Assembly (NCBI GenBank): GCA_023381895.1
Contig: JAMCTA010000036.1
Coordinates: forward strand, 1-25,929
Origin: Chloroflexota bacterium
Lineage (GTDB): Bacteria; Chloroflexota; UBA4733
Direction of reading: 5' to 3'
DNA length: 25,929 nucleotides
Below are positions 16,296 through 23,880 of the stretch, in pieces. Numbering within the stretch: position 1 is the first letter of the stretch; every line of letters begins with the position of its first letter. The notes beneath the pieces are model-generated. The model was not told the DNA's origin. It worked only from the letters and a program-made list of their open reading frames with translations, and ran no database searches. Position numbers and translations under genes: made by a program.

Positions 16296-17189
16296 CTACG
16301 CTTTCATGCCCGTCAGTACGATGCCCTGGATGAACTGCTTCTGAGCGAAGAAGAAGACGAGGATCACCGGCGCGACGACCATCGTCGATGCGGCCATGAG
16401 GAGTCCCCACTGTGTGCCCTGCTCGCTCTCGAAGACCTGCAGCCCCAGCGCGAGCGTGTAGTGCGACTGGGAGTTCAGGTAGATAAGCGGACCGAAGAAG
16501 TCGTTCCAGGCACCGAGAAAGCGGAAGATGCCGACCGTTGCTAGCGCTGGCTTGGACAACGGCATGACGATGGACCACCAGATGCGCAGGTGTGAGGCCC
16601 CATCGATGAGCGCCGAATCCTGGAGCTCCAGCGGAATGGTCAGGAAGAACTGGCGCAGCAAGAAGATATCGAAGGCGCCCCCGAGCAGCGGGGGAACCGT
16701 CAGTGGCAGGAGCGTGTTCACCCAGTGGATCTTGGCGAAGATGATGTAGGTTGGGATGATGAGTACGATCCCTGGAATCATCATCGTCCCCAGCACGAGC
16801 ATGAAAATGAGGTTGCGTCCTGGCGCCCGCAGTATGGCGAAGGCATAGGCAGTGAGCGCGGAGACCAGCACACCTCCGGCAACGTTGGCGGTAGCGATGA
16901 TCACGGTGTTCTCGGCGTAGCGATACAGGGGAACATAGGTAAACACGGCGGGGTAGTTTCCCCATACGATCGGCGTCGGAATCCACTGCGGTGGCCAGAC
17001 GAAGATCTGCCAGGTCGGCTTGAGCGAGGTGGAGATCATCCAGAAGAGCGGCAGACCATACACGACACTGCCAGCGATGAGTACCGTGTAGGCGAGTAGC
17101 CGCGCCGCCGTGCGCCGCAGGAGCACAGCGCGGAGCTGGAGACTGGACCGCAGTACGACCAGTGGACGGCTTACCGGGAGATTGGCCAT
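16296..17189 (-). CDS. carbohydrate ABC transporter permease, MalG type
   Basis: A 297-residue inner-membrane protein with six predicted helices after a basic cytoplasmic tail. The ATPase-contact (EAA) loop reads LQDSALIDGASHLRIWWSIV and is followed by MPLSKPALAT, with the conserved Gly and Pro; the EAA itself is replaced by DSA. The C-terminal GIVLTGMKA tail is typical of MalG-type (CUT1) permeases. It pairs with the MalF-type gene immediately upstream, whose stop is one base before this ATG (TGACATG). GGAGGAG lies 12 bases before the start, inside the upstream gene's end. It imports the sugar delivered by the binding protein at 18097-19638. Confidence 0.92.
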   Translation of the reverse strand: MANLPVSRPLVVLRSSLQLRAVLLRRTAARLLAYTVLIAGSVVYGLPLFWMISTSLKPTWQIFVWPPQWIPTPIVWGNYPAVFTYVPLYRYAENTVIIATANVAGGVLVSALTAYAFAILRAPGRNLIFMLVLGTMMIPGIVLIIPTYIIFAKIHWVNTLLPLTVPPLLGGAFDIFLLRQFFLTIPLELQDSALIDGASHLRIWWSIVMPLSKPALATVGIFRFLGAWNDFFGPLIYLNSQSHYTLALGLQVFESEQGTQWGLLMAASTMVVAPVILVFFFAQKQFIQGIVLTGMKA

Positions 17190-17190
17190 G

Positions 17191-18075
17191 TCAGCGGCGT
17201 GCTCCTCCCTCGTAGTAGACCCAGCGCGTGGCGAGCCAGAGCTGGACCAAGGTCAGCGCCAGGATGGCGAGGAGCAGCAGCCAGGCCATGGCAGCGGCGT
17301 AGCCCATGTTGAGGAAGTGGAAGGCCTGGCGGTAGAGGTAGAGCATGTAGAAGAGGGTAGAGTTATCCGGCCCACCGCTCGTCATGATGTAGGCGGCGGT
17401 GAAAACCTGGAAGGAGCCAATAATGCCTATCACGGAGACAAAGAAGATGGTTGGCGTCATCATCGGAACGGTCACATGCCGAAAACGCGCCCACTGTCCT
17501 GCTCCGTCGATCATCGCCGCTTCGTAGAGCTGCTGCGGCACCCCTTGGAGTCCTGCCAGGAAGATGATCATCGAGCCCCCCGAGCTCCAGACCGACATGA
17601 GAATCAGCGCCGGCTTCGACCAGTGCACCGAGCCGAGCCACGGCGGCCCCGCGATCCCCAGGAAGTGGAGCAGGCTGTTGAGCAGACCCCACTGGGGCTC
17701 GAGGATCCAGATCCACAAGATCGAGCTCGCGACAGCAGGCACGACCGACGGTAGGTAGAAGAAGGTGCGATAGACGGCCACACCGCGGACACGGAGGTTG
17801 AGCAGGAGGGCGAGACCGAAAGAGACGACGATCTGCAAGGGTACCGCGATGACTGTATAGAACGCGGTGTTCCCCAGGGTCACTAGGAAGAGGCTATCCG
17901 CGGTCAGGAGGCGGCGGTAGTTGTTGAAGCCGGTGAAGAGGGGAGCTTGCACCACATTGTAGTCAGTGAAGCTCAGAGCCAGCGATGCGAGCACGGGACC
18001 GAGACCAAACACCAGGAAGCCTGCTGCCCAGGGCAACAGGAAGAGGTAGAAGGTCCGCGCTTCGAGCCGCCGCAT
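17191..18075 (-). CDS. carbohydrate ABC transporter permease, MalF type
   Basis: A 294-residue permease with six hydrophobic helices. The EAA loop is LYEAAMIDGAGQWARFRHVT followed by VPMMTPTIFF. The early segment FLLPWAAGFLVFGLGPVLAS and the extracytoplasmic loop FTGFNNYRRLL are characteristic of MalF/UgpA-like CUT1 permeases. The ATG at 18075 follows GGAGTGGGGAAG; a GTG at 18096, directly abutting the stop of the binding-protein gene, would add seven residues but has no ribosome site. It forms the heterodimeric channel with the downstream MalG-type protein. No ATPase gene is in the operon. Confidence 0.92.
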   Translation of the reverse strand: MRRLEARTFYLFLLPWAAGFLVFGLGPVLASLALSFTDYNVVQAPLFTGFNNYRRLLTADSLFLVTLGNTAFYTVIAVPLQIVVSFGLALLLNLRVRGVAVYRTFFYLPSVVPAVASSILWIWILEPQWGLLNSLLHFLGIAGPPWLGSVHWSKPALILMSVWSSGGSMIIFLAGLQGVPQQLYEAAMIDGAGQWARFRHVTVPMMTPTIFFVSVIGIIGSFQVFTAAYIMTSGGPDNSTLFYMLYLYRQAFHFLNMGYAAAMAWLLLLAILALTLVQLWLATRWVYYEGGARR

Positions 18076-18096
18076 CTGTCTTCCCCACTCCAGCAC

Positions 18097-19638
18097 CTAG
18101 GCGCCGTGCGCACGGGCAATGCGCGCCCACGCCTTGTCGAGCGCCGTCTGAATCGGCGGGGTCACGCTGGCGAGTGCATCCTGTGGCGTCTTGTTCCCGA
18201 TCATCACCATGTCCCAGGCGTTCTTGAAGCCAGTCCAGAGCTCCGCTCCCACCAGCCAGCCAACGACACCGCAGCCCGTTGCCCACTTGATGCCATCAAA
18301 GCCACTCAAGGCCATCGACCGCTGCGGTTCGGGGAGTTTCTGGACGTAGGGGCTATTCCGCAGCCAGGTATTGACGGGAGCCAGCCCCATAGGGACGGGA
18401 ACGTAGACGGGCGTCCCTGGAAGCTTCTCGCGGGCCCACTGCTGCTTGGTGAGCGTCAGCCCAGTCGTCGCCACGCTGCTCACCCCCGGTTTCCCTGTAA
18501 CGAACATGATGAACTTCCAGCTCTCCGCCTCGTGTTTGGTGTGGGGGTCTATGACGAAGGAGAAGTCACAGGACCAGTTCACTGTGCGGCCAGCGAGCTT
18601 GTCGGCGACGGGCATCGCGTAGCTGCCGTTGTACTTGAGGTTGGGGTAAGCAGCGTAGCCGCCGACCATCCACAGCCCGTAGGATGTCATGGAGATCTTC
18701 CCTTGGGCAAAGGGATCGAGCGCCTGGCCGGCGAAGCCGGACAGCCACTGGGCGGCCTTGTGTGCCCCGCCATCGTAGACGTCGTAGAAGTGCTTCACCC
18801 AGGTGAGCGCGTCAGCCCAGGCGGGATCCTCGGTAAAGAGGAGCTTTTTGCCAGAGGCATCCCAGACCTTGGCACCGTCCTCCAGGGCAAAGATCAGCAG
18901 CTGGTCTGACAACGCGGGGAATTCAGGAATGAAGCCGTAGCGCTCGAAGGTATTGCCTTTCTTAAGGGTCAGCTTCGCGGTGAACTTCTCGAGGTCCGTC
19001 CAGGTCTTGGGCCCGACCTTAGGATCGAGACCGACCTCTTCGAAGTGCTGCATATTCCAGAAGAAGAAGCGACCATCAACGTTGTAGGGGATGCCATAGA
19101 GCTTGCCGCCCCAGGTCAACTCCTTCCACTGCTCTGGGAAGATATCGCTCTGAGTAAAGCCCTCCCGTTCGTAGAGCGAGGTAATGTCCTTGAAGAGCCC
19201 GAGCGAAGAGTATTCGGGGAAAAGGTTTCGGTTCTGAAAGGAGACGTCGGGGCCAGTCCCGGCTGCCACGGCAGCGAGGTACTTCGGACTCCCGTAAACG
19301 TTCTGCCCCATGAGGCCCAACTGCACCTTGATGTCCGGGTTCGCCTTCTCGAAGTCAGCGGCCACGGCCTGCTGGGAGGGAGTGGTATCCCACCAGACGT
19401 GAATCTTCGTGACCTGCTTGGCGACTTTAGGCGGTGCTGCCGCAGCCTTGGCGGCTGCTTTCGCTGTGGTGGATGTTGTGGCTGCACTCTTCGCCGGTGC
19501 GGTGGAGCTGCTCACTGTCGCCGCGGTAGCGCTCGTTGCCGTACTGCCACAGGCCGCGAGCAGGGTTGCGGCCATCAGGGCAGCACTACTGGCTGCGGTG
19601 AAACTCAAGAACTGGCGCCGAGTTGTCGCTGATGACAT
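18097..19638 (-). CDS. ABC transporter sugar-binding lipoprotein, Tat-type signal
   Basis: A 513-residue extracellular solute-binding protein (family 1). The N-terminus has a twin-arginine motif (TRRQFLSF, 6-13), a hydrophobic stretch and a lipobox LLAAC with the lipidated cysteine at 30. An Ala/Thr/Ser-rich linker (31-75) leads to the mature domain beginning KIHVWWDTTPS. Aromatic-rich segments such as NVDGRFFFWNMQHF and SYGLWMVGGYAAYPN fit sugar stacking. AAGGAG lies eight bases before the ATG. It is the first gene of the operon, directly behind the promoter at 19701-19729. Tat export means it is folded before secretion. The sugar ligand cannot be deduced. Confidence 0.92.
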   Translation of the reverse strand: MSSATTRRQFLSFTAASSAALMAATLLAACGSTATSATAATVSSSTAPAKSAATTSTTAKAAAKAAAAPPKVAKQVTKIHVWWDTTPSQQAVAADFEKANPDIKVQLGLMGQNVYGSPKYLAAVAAGTGPDVSFQNRNLFPEYSSLGLFKDITSLYEREGFTQSDIFPEQWKELTWGGKLYGIPYNVDGRFFFWNMQHFEEVGLDPKVGPKTWTDLEKFTAKLTLKKGNTFERYGFIPEFPALSDQLLIFALEDGAKVWDASGKKLLFTEDPAWADALTWVKHFYDVYDGGAHKAAQWLSGFAGQALDPFAQGKISMTSYGLWMVGGYAAYPNLKYNGSYAMPVADKLAGRTVNWSCDFSFVIDPHTKHEAESWKFIMFVTGKPGVSSVATTGLTLTKQQWAREKLPGTPVYVPVPMGLAPVNTWLRNSPYVQKLPEPQRSMALSGFDGIKWATGCGVVGWLVGAELWTGFKNAWDMVMIGNKTPQDALASVTPPIQTALDKAWARIARAHGA

Positions 19639-19673
19639 GAACTCTCTCCTTATCCTCGCACCACGGAAGACGA

Positions 19674-19685
19674 CTATCGATCAGG
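19674..19685. promoter_or_regulatory. possible second operator half-match
   Basis: CTATCGATCAGG shares ATCGATCA with the main operator candidate and has a CG centre at 19678/19679, 34 bases from the centre of the first site. It would fall shortly after the predicted transcription start of the binding-protein operon. Symmetry is imperfect outside ATCGAT, so support is weak. Confidence 0.3.
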
Positions 19686-19700
19686 TGAACCTTAGGGTTG

Positions 19701-19729
19701 AGTATATGGATCGATCAAGTAGTTGTCAA
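19701..19729 (-). promoter_or_regulatory. sigma-70-type promoter of the sugar operon
   Basis: On the minus strand TTGACA (19729-19724) is followed after exactly 17 bases by TATACT (19706-19701). The -35 box is perfect consensus and the -10 box matches five of six positions. Transcription should start near 19694, about 55 bases before the binding-protein ATG. A second TTGACA lies 13 bases further upstream (19742-19737). Confidence 0.8.
19707..19718. promoter_or_regulatory. LacI-type operator candidate inside the promoter spacer
   Basis: TGGATCGATCAA is a palindrome with core GATCGATC and the central CG typical of LacI/GalR operators. It fills the promoter spacer next to the -10 box, so a bound repressor would block RNA polymerase. 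The divergent gene at 19782 encodes a LacI-family protein, the obvious candidate ligand-responsive regulator. The binding itself is inferred. Confidence 0.6.
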
Positions 19730-19781
19730 GAGACACTGTCAATTCTGGTATATATATGGCGATCACGAGAGGAACACGAGC

Positions 19782-21758
19782 ATGGGTATAAGGATGCGGG
19801 ACATTGCGGCAGCGGCCGACGTGTCGCTCCAGACTGTGTCCAATACCCTCAACGGCCGGCCAGGGGTGTCGGAGCAGACACGCGCGCGGGTGTTGGACGT
19901 GGCACGCCGCCTCGGTTACGTGCGGAACGCGCATGCGGCAGCGCTCCGCACACAGCAGACTGGGCGTGTTGGCCTGTTCGTCGTGACGGCTGAGGCGACG
20001 TTCCCCGCGGACACGCACCAGGCTCGGTTGCTCGCTGGGATCACTGGGCAATTGCTTGAGCAAGGACTTCCCACGCTGCTACCCCTGTTCTTGAGCCGGA
20101 ATCTCGCCCCGACTGCTGAGGACTTTGCTCCGCTGGAACAGGGTGGGTACGTCACCATCGTGCTGCTCTTCCTCCCACGGCAGCAGTGCCGCCAGTGGGT
20201 CGACGCTCTTATGGCCGGAGGATGGCCGTGTGTCTTCATCGAGCAAGTGGCGAGTGCGCCACAGCTCGCCTGTGTCCTCTCCGATCAGCAGCAGGGGGCG
20301 TTCGATGCGACGCAGTACCTCCTCCGGCAAGGGCACCGTCACATCGCCTTCCTGGCGATCGCACCGAGCACAGAAGAGACGGAAGAGCGCTGCCTGGGCT
20401 ACAATCGCGCCATGGCGCTCTGGGGGATCCGGGCAGAGCAGCGCACCATCGTGGAGACCGAAGACTCCGTTGTCAGCGGCTACAAGGCGACCATCGCCCT
20501 GTGTCGAAGCACCGCTCGTCCGACCGCGATCGTGACAGCGAGTGACTTCCTCGGGCTGGGAGCGATCGAAGCTGCCCACACCGCTGGGCTCCGCGTTCCT
20601 GAGGACCTCGCCGTGGTGGGTTTTGAAGATATGGAGTTCAGCGCCCACCTCACCCCTGCGCTGTCCAGCGTGCGGCTGCCGGATCGCGCGCTCGGTGCTG
20701 AAGCGGCGCGCCTGGCCATCGACTATACGCGCACGGGGAGGTTTGCCCAGGCGAAAGTCATCTTGCCGGCTCACCTCTACGTCAGAGCATCGAGTGTCAC
20801 GGATGGGACGATCACGACGACGCTGGGCAACCACGAAGCAGCGACTGCGCCGGGACAACCGCGCCGCAGCCCCTTCCGGATCGGTGTTTCGCTCATCAGC
20901 GTGAACAATCCCTGGCGAGCAAGCGTGATCGAGCAGCTCCGCTTGGCGAGCGAGCGTGAGCCGGATGTGACAGAATTGCTCGTCAAAGATGCGCAGGAGG
21001 ATGCTGAGCAGCAAGCGCGCGACATCGAGGACCTGAGCGCCAACAGCATCGATGCGCTCATCGTGGACCCTGGCGCCGGGATGCCGCTGGTGCACCCCGT
21101 CGAAGAGGCGGTGAGCCGGGGCATTCCCGTGATCTTGATGGATAGTGCGATTCCGACGGAGCGGTACACCGCAAAAGTCGGGCCGGATGAGGTGCTGGTA
21201 GGGAAGGTCGCTGCGGAGGACCTGCTCGCGCGTATGGGTGCCGGCAACATCGTCCTGCTGGAAGGTCCCGCAGGCTGGCCGGTCGTCGAGGAACGGAGTC
21301 GGGGCATCGCGCTCGTCCTGCGCCAGCATCGGGAAGTCCGGGTCCTCGCGACCGCTGCCGTACCACGATGGTCGCGGGAGCGCGCCAAGGAGCTAATGCG
21401 CGACTGGCTCTTGCTCTTCCCGACGATCGATGGGGTGCTGGCGCACGATGGGCTCATGGCAATGGGTGCCTGGGAAGCGGCGCGAGAGGCTGGGCGGGCC
21501 GAGCACGTGAAACTCGGCCTCATCGGCACCTATAACCGTGCCCTCAAGCACATTGCGGACACCGGTGAGGGGAAGAGCGTGCTCATTCCCACCTGGATCG
21601 GTGCCGAGTGCTTACGTGTTGCGCTGTGCATCCTCCGCGGTGAAGCGATGCCCAAATGGGTGGACATGGGGCTGATTGAGATCACGAAGGAGAATGTCCG
21701 GGACTGGTATGAGCCCTCGAAAGCCGGTGATGCCTTCGAGAGCCTTGTGCACGAGTAA
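19782..21758 (+). CDS. LacI-family regulator with two tandem periplasmic-binding-protein-like sensor domains
   Basis: A 658-residue protein, about twice normal LacI length. Residues 4-50 are the LacI helix-turn-helix (MRDIAAAADVSLQTVSNTLN), followed by a hinge. Residues about 62-337 are the usual LacI sensor, with LLRQGHRHIAFL, TAIVTASDFLGLGAIEA and LRVPEDLAVVGFED. After a Pro/Arg linker (about 338-363), residues 364-644 form a second complete RbsB-like domain: FRIGVSLISVNNPWRASVIE, IDALIVDPGAGMPLVHPVEE, GIPVILMD, GNIVLLEGPAGWPVVEERSR and IDGVLAHDGLMAMGAWEA. No signal peptide, so both act in the cytosol. The ATG at 19782 is chosen over an upstream frame at 19698 because the HTH starts just after it. 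It is divergent from the sugar operon and probably controls it. Confidence 0.92.
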   Translation: MGIRMRDIAAAADVSLQTVSNTLNGRPGVSEQTRARVLDVARRLGYVRNAHAAALRTQQTGRVGLFVVTAEATFPADTHQARLLAGITGQLLEQGLPTLLPLFLSRNLAPTAEDFAPLEQGGYVTIVLLFLPRQQCRQWVDALMAGGWPCVFIEQVASAPQLACVLSDQQQGAFDATQYLLRQGHRHIAFLAIAPSTEETEERCLGYNRAMALWGIRAEQRTIVETEDSVVSGYKATIALCRSTARPTAIVTASDFLGLGAIEAAHTAGLRVPEDLAVVGFEDMEFSAHLTPALSSVRLPDRALGAEAARLAIDYTRTGRFAQAKVILPAHLYVRASSVTDGTITTTLGNHEAATAPGQPRRSPFRIGVSLISVNNPWRASVIEQLRLASEREPDVTELLVKDAQEDAEQQARDIEDLSANSIDALIVDPGAGMPLVHPVEEAVSRGIPVILMDSAIPTERYTAKVGPDEVLVGKVAAEDLLARMGAGNIVLLEGPAGWPVVEERSRGIALVLRQHREVRVLATAAVPRWSRERAKELMRDWLLLFPTIDGVLAHDGLMAMGAWEAAREAGRAEHVKLGLIGTYNRALKHIADTGEGKSVLIPTWIGAECLRVALCILRGEAMPKWVDMGLIEITKENVRDWYEPSKAGDAFESLVHE

Positions 21759-21787
21759 GCGGGCAAGGGCACCGCGACACTGCCCGC
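21759..21787 (+). terminator. possible stem-loop after the LacI gene
   Basis: GCGGGCA (21759-21765) and TGCCCGC (21781-21787) pair over seven GC-rich bases with a 15-base loop, beginning right after the regulator stop codon. There is no T-run after it, so intrinsic termination is doubtful. Confidence 0.35.
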
Positions 21788-21955
21788 CACTACTCCCCTC
21801 GAGGAGATACCCCGTGAGCGTCATCTGATCTGGTGATCAGCACGGAGCGTACATAATAGCTGCTGCTCACAAGCGAGAGAGCAAGATACCAGAGTGCATT
21901 ACCCACACACTGACCGACCTCACGAACGGCGGTGACCTGCTCCGCCATCATGTGA
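21788..21955. other. intergenic stretch between convergent genes
   Basis: No gene is recognised. CTGATC-tggt-GATCAG (21825-21840) is a perfect short inverted repeat. Twelve bases on, CATAAT (21852-21857) resembles a -10 box facing the repeat element at 21956, but no good -35 box is placed before it. Confidence 0.3.
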
Positions 21956-22090
21956 ACATGCGTAAGCATGCCCTGGCGCGGTTGGGACGAGGGTAGCGAT
22001 TTGTTGGGAATTGGTTGGCGGCCGGTCTGGAACCGCCGGTGCGGTCCTGATAACCGTCAAGCGTGCCTCAGCTTGGCCGGCATAGCCTGC
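21956..22090 (+). repeat. structured dispersed element, copy 2
   Basis: This 135-base copy matches 10700-10832 in the same orientation with two transitions and one two-base insertion. It lies between the convergent regulator and glycosylase genes. The G at 21978 replaces A in the outer stem, but GGCGCG can still pair with CGTGCC (22062-22067) through a G-U wobble, so the stem is kept. The C at 22022 costs one pair of the inner hairpin. Conservation of non-coding sequence at two unrelated sites supports a mobile or functional element. Confidence 0.85.
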
Positions 22091-22127
22091 CCCGCGCGCT
22101 CCGTACGCGTCACACTGCACCTCGCAT

Positions 22128-22802
22128 TTATGGTGCGCCAGCAGTGGCGCGCACGGGGCGGTTGTCGTGCGAGCGCCACAGCAAGAGACTGGCGACACTG
22201 CGGTAGGGGCGCCAGGGCTCACCGAGGGGCAAGAGCTCCCTAGGCTTGGGGAGCGCTGGGAGGGCGTAGGCTTGAGCTACGGCTTTGCGGATGCCGAGGT
22301 CATCCACCGGCCAGACGTCGGGCCGTCCCAGTGAGAAGATGAGCAGCATCTCGACAGTCCAGCGGCCGATGCCACGTACGGCGGTGAGTTGCGCGATCAC
22401 CGTCTCATCATCGCGCTGCTGGAGCGCATCGATCTCCAGCGCCCCCGACAGGACGTGTGCGGCGAGGTCGTGCAGGCTCTTCACCTTTGCCTGCGAGAGG
22501 CCCACTGTGCGGAGCGCTGCGGCATCTAGGCTGGCAATACGTGCTGCCGTCAGGGTATCAGCGCCGCAGCGCTCCTCCAGCCGGCGCATGATGGCGCTGG
22601 CCACGGCGCCGGAGAGCTGTTGCGACACGATCGCACTCACCAGCGTGCGAAAGAGCCGCGGATCACACTCGAGTTCCGGACATCCGTTCTCTGCGGTGAG
22701 CCGGGCGAGCACAGGATCGGCAGCGGCGAGATAGCGCAGACCCTCCGCCACCAGGCCTGTGTGCGGAGCTATCCCACCACTGCGCAACGGCGACGCTGCC
22801 AT
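22128..22802 (-). CDS. DNA-3-methyladenine glycosylase, AlkA-like HhH-GPD family
   Basis: A 224-residue base-excision enzyme. Motifs are LVSAIVSQQLSGAVASAI (54-71), the helix-hairpin-helix LTAVRGIGRWTVEMLLIF (139-156), the catalytic region WPVDDLGIRKAV (164-175, catalytic aspartate probably D168) and WRPYRSVASLLLWR (197-210). This type lacks the extra N-terminal domain of E. coli AlkA and resembles the short Mag/AlkA forms that remove alkylated purines from DNA. GGAAGTG lies a few bases before the ATG at 22802. It is divergent from the aldo/keto reductase gene and unrelated to the sugar genes. The stop is 37 bases from the repeat element. Confidence 0.9.
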   Translation of the reverse strand: MAASPLRSGGIAPHTGLVAEGLRYLAAADPVLARLTAENGCPELECDPRLFRTLVSAIVSQQLSGAVASAIMRRLEERCGADTLTAARIASLDAAALRTVGLSQAKVKSLHDLAAHVLSGALEIDALQQRDDETVIAQLTAVRGIGRWTVEMLLIFSLGRPDVWPVDDLGIRKAVAQAYALPALPKPRELLPLGEPWRPYRSVASLLLWRSHDNRPVRATAGAP

Positions 22803-22826
22803 CCGTCACTTCCTTTACTAGCAGAA

Positions 22827-22854
22827 TCGTGCTCTGTAAGCTAGGCTAGCACGA
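22827..22854. promoter_or_regulatory. inverted repeat in the divergent glycosylase / aldo-keto reductase gap
   Basis: TCGTGCT (22827-22833) and AGCACGA (22848-22854) form a perfect seven-base inverted repeat separated by 14 bases, so the half-sites are two helical turns apart. It sits in the 80-base gap between divergent starts, which suits an operator. It is unlike the CG-centred site upstream of the sugar operon, so another regulator would be needed. Confidence 0.35.
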
Positions 22855-22882
22855 GAGCCATCTGTAAGAAGGGGTAGTACCG

Positions 22883-23839
22883 TTGCGAATCAAGCGATTA
22901 GGACACACTGGCCTGAAGGTGTCGGAAATCTGCCTGGGAACAATGACCTTCGGCAGCCAGGCGGATGAAGATACGAGCCGTGCCATTGTTCAGCGAGCGC
23001 TCGATGCTGGCGTCAACTTCTTCGACACGGCGAACGTCTACAACGCAGGAAGGTCGGAGGAGATCACCGGGCGTATCCTCAAGGATGTCCGGCGGGATAT
23101 CGTGCTGGCGACCAAGGTTCATCATCGCATGGGCCCTGGACCCAACGACGCCGGCCAGTCACGCAAGCACATCATGGATGCGGTCGAAGCTAGCCTTCGC
23201 CGCCTCGGGACAGACTACATCGACCTGTACCAGGTACACCGGTTCGATCCGGAGACACCACTCGAAGAGACGCTCAGCGCTCTAGACGATCTGGTGCGGG
23301 CGGGCAAAGTCCGCTACGCTGGCTGCTCGAACTATGCAGCGTGGCAGCTGACCAAGGCGCTCTGGATCAGTGATGTCCGCAGGTTGACCCGCTACGACTC
23401 GGTGCAGCCGCGCTATAATCTCATCTCTCGTACTATTGAGGGAGAGCTGCTCCCGTTGTGTGCCGATCAAGGGGTCGGGGTCATTGTCTACAACCCTCTC
23501 GGCGGCGGCATGCTGACGGGAAAGCACCGCCGCGAAGCGGGGCCAGCGGCGGGAACCCGGTTCGACAATAACCGCAACTACCAGAATCGCTACTGGCGCG
23601 ACATCGTGTTCGATGCCGTGGACCGCTTCCGGGAGATTGCCGCGGATCAGCCCGCGACGATGGCCCAGCTTGCCCTTGCCTGGACGCTGGCGAACCCGGT
23701 GGTGACCTCGGCGATTCTCGGCGCCACGAGTGTCCAGCAGCTCGAAGAGACCCTTCCTGCCACAGAAGTGACGCTCAGTCCGGAGCTCTTGCCCCTCGTC
23801 GATGAGCTATGGGAGATCGTTGGCCGGCAGGAGTTCTAG
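22883..23839 (+). CDS. aldo/keto reductase
   Basis: A 318-residue (alpha/beta)8 NAD(P)H-dependent oxidoreductase. The catalytic tetrad is visible as D48 and Y53 (FFDTANVYNAG), K78 (LATKVHH) and H119 (YQVHRFD). GLKVSEICLGTMTFG near the N-terminus and ILGATSVQQLEETL near the C-terminus, the cofactor-phosphate region, are standard. It resembles the AKR11/12-type aldehyde and sugar reductases. The start is a TTG at 22883 with AAGGGG nine bases upstream and full alignment to the family start. It is followed after 41 bases by the RhmD-like gene, so the pair is probably co-transcribed and may act on the same acid-sugar or aldehyde intermediates. The substrate is not defined. Confidence 0.92.
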   Translation: MRIKRLGHTGLKVSEICLGTMTFGSQADEDTSRAIVQRALDAGVNFFDTANVYNAGRSEEITGRILKDVRRDIVLATKVHHRMGPGPNDAGQSRKHIMDAVEASLRRLGTDYIDLYQVHRFDPETPLEETLSALDDLVRAGKVRYAGCSNYAAWQLTKALWISDVRRLTRYDSVQPRYNLISRTIEGELLPLCADQGVGVIVYNPLGGGMLTGKHRREAGPAAGTRFDNNRNYQNRYWRDIVFDAVDRFREIAADQPATMAQLALAWTLANPVVTSAILGATSVQQLEETLPATEVTLSPELLPLVDELWEIVGRQEF

Positions 23840-23880
23840 ACTCCTCGCGCTGAAGGGCAAAACCTAGAGGGGGCGCTGTG

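Noticed and set aside
20079..21329. 416-residue minus-strand frame opposite the LacI-type gene
   Set aside because: It is a His/Arg/Asp-rich antisense shadow without recognisable domain; the plus-strand frame has continuous domain motifs.
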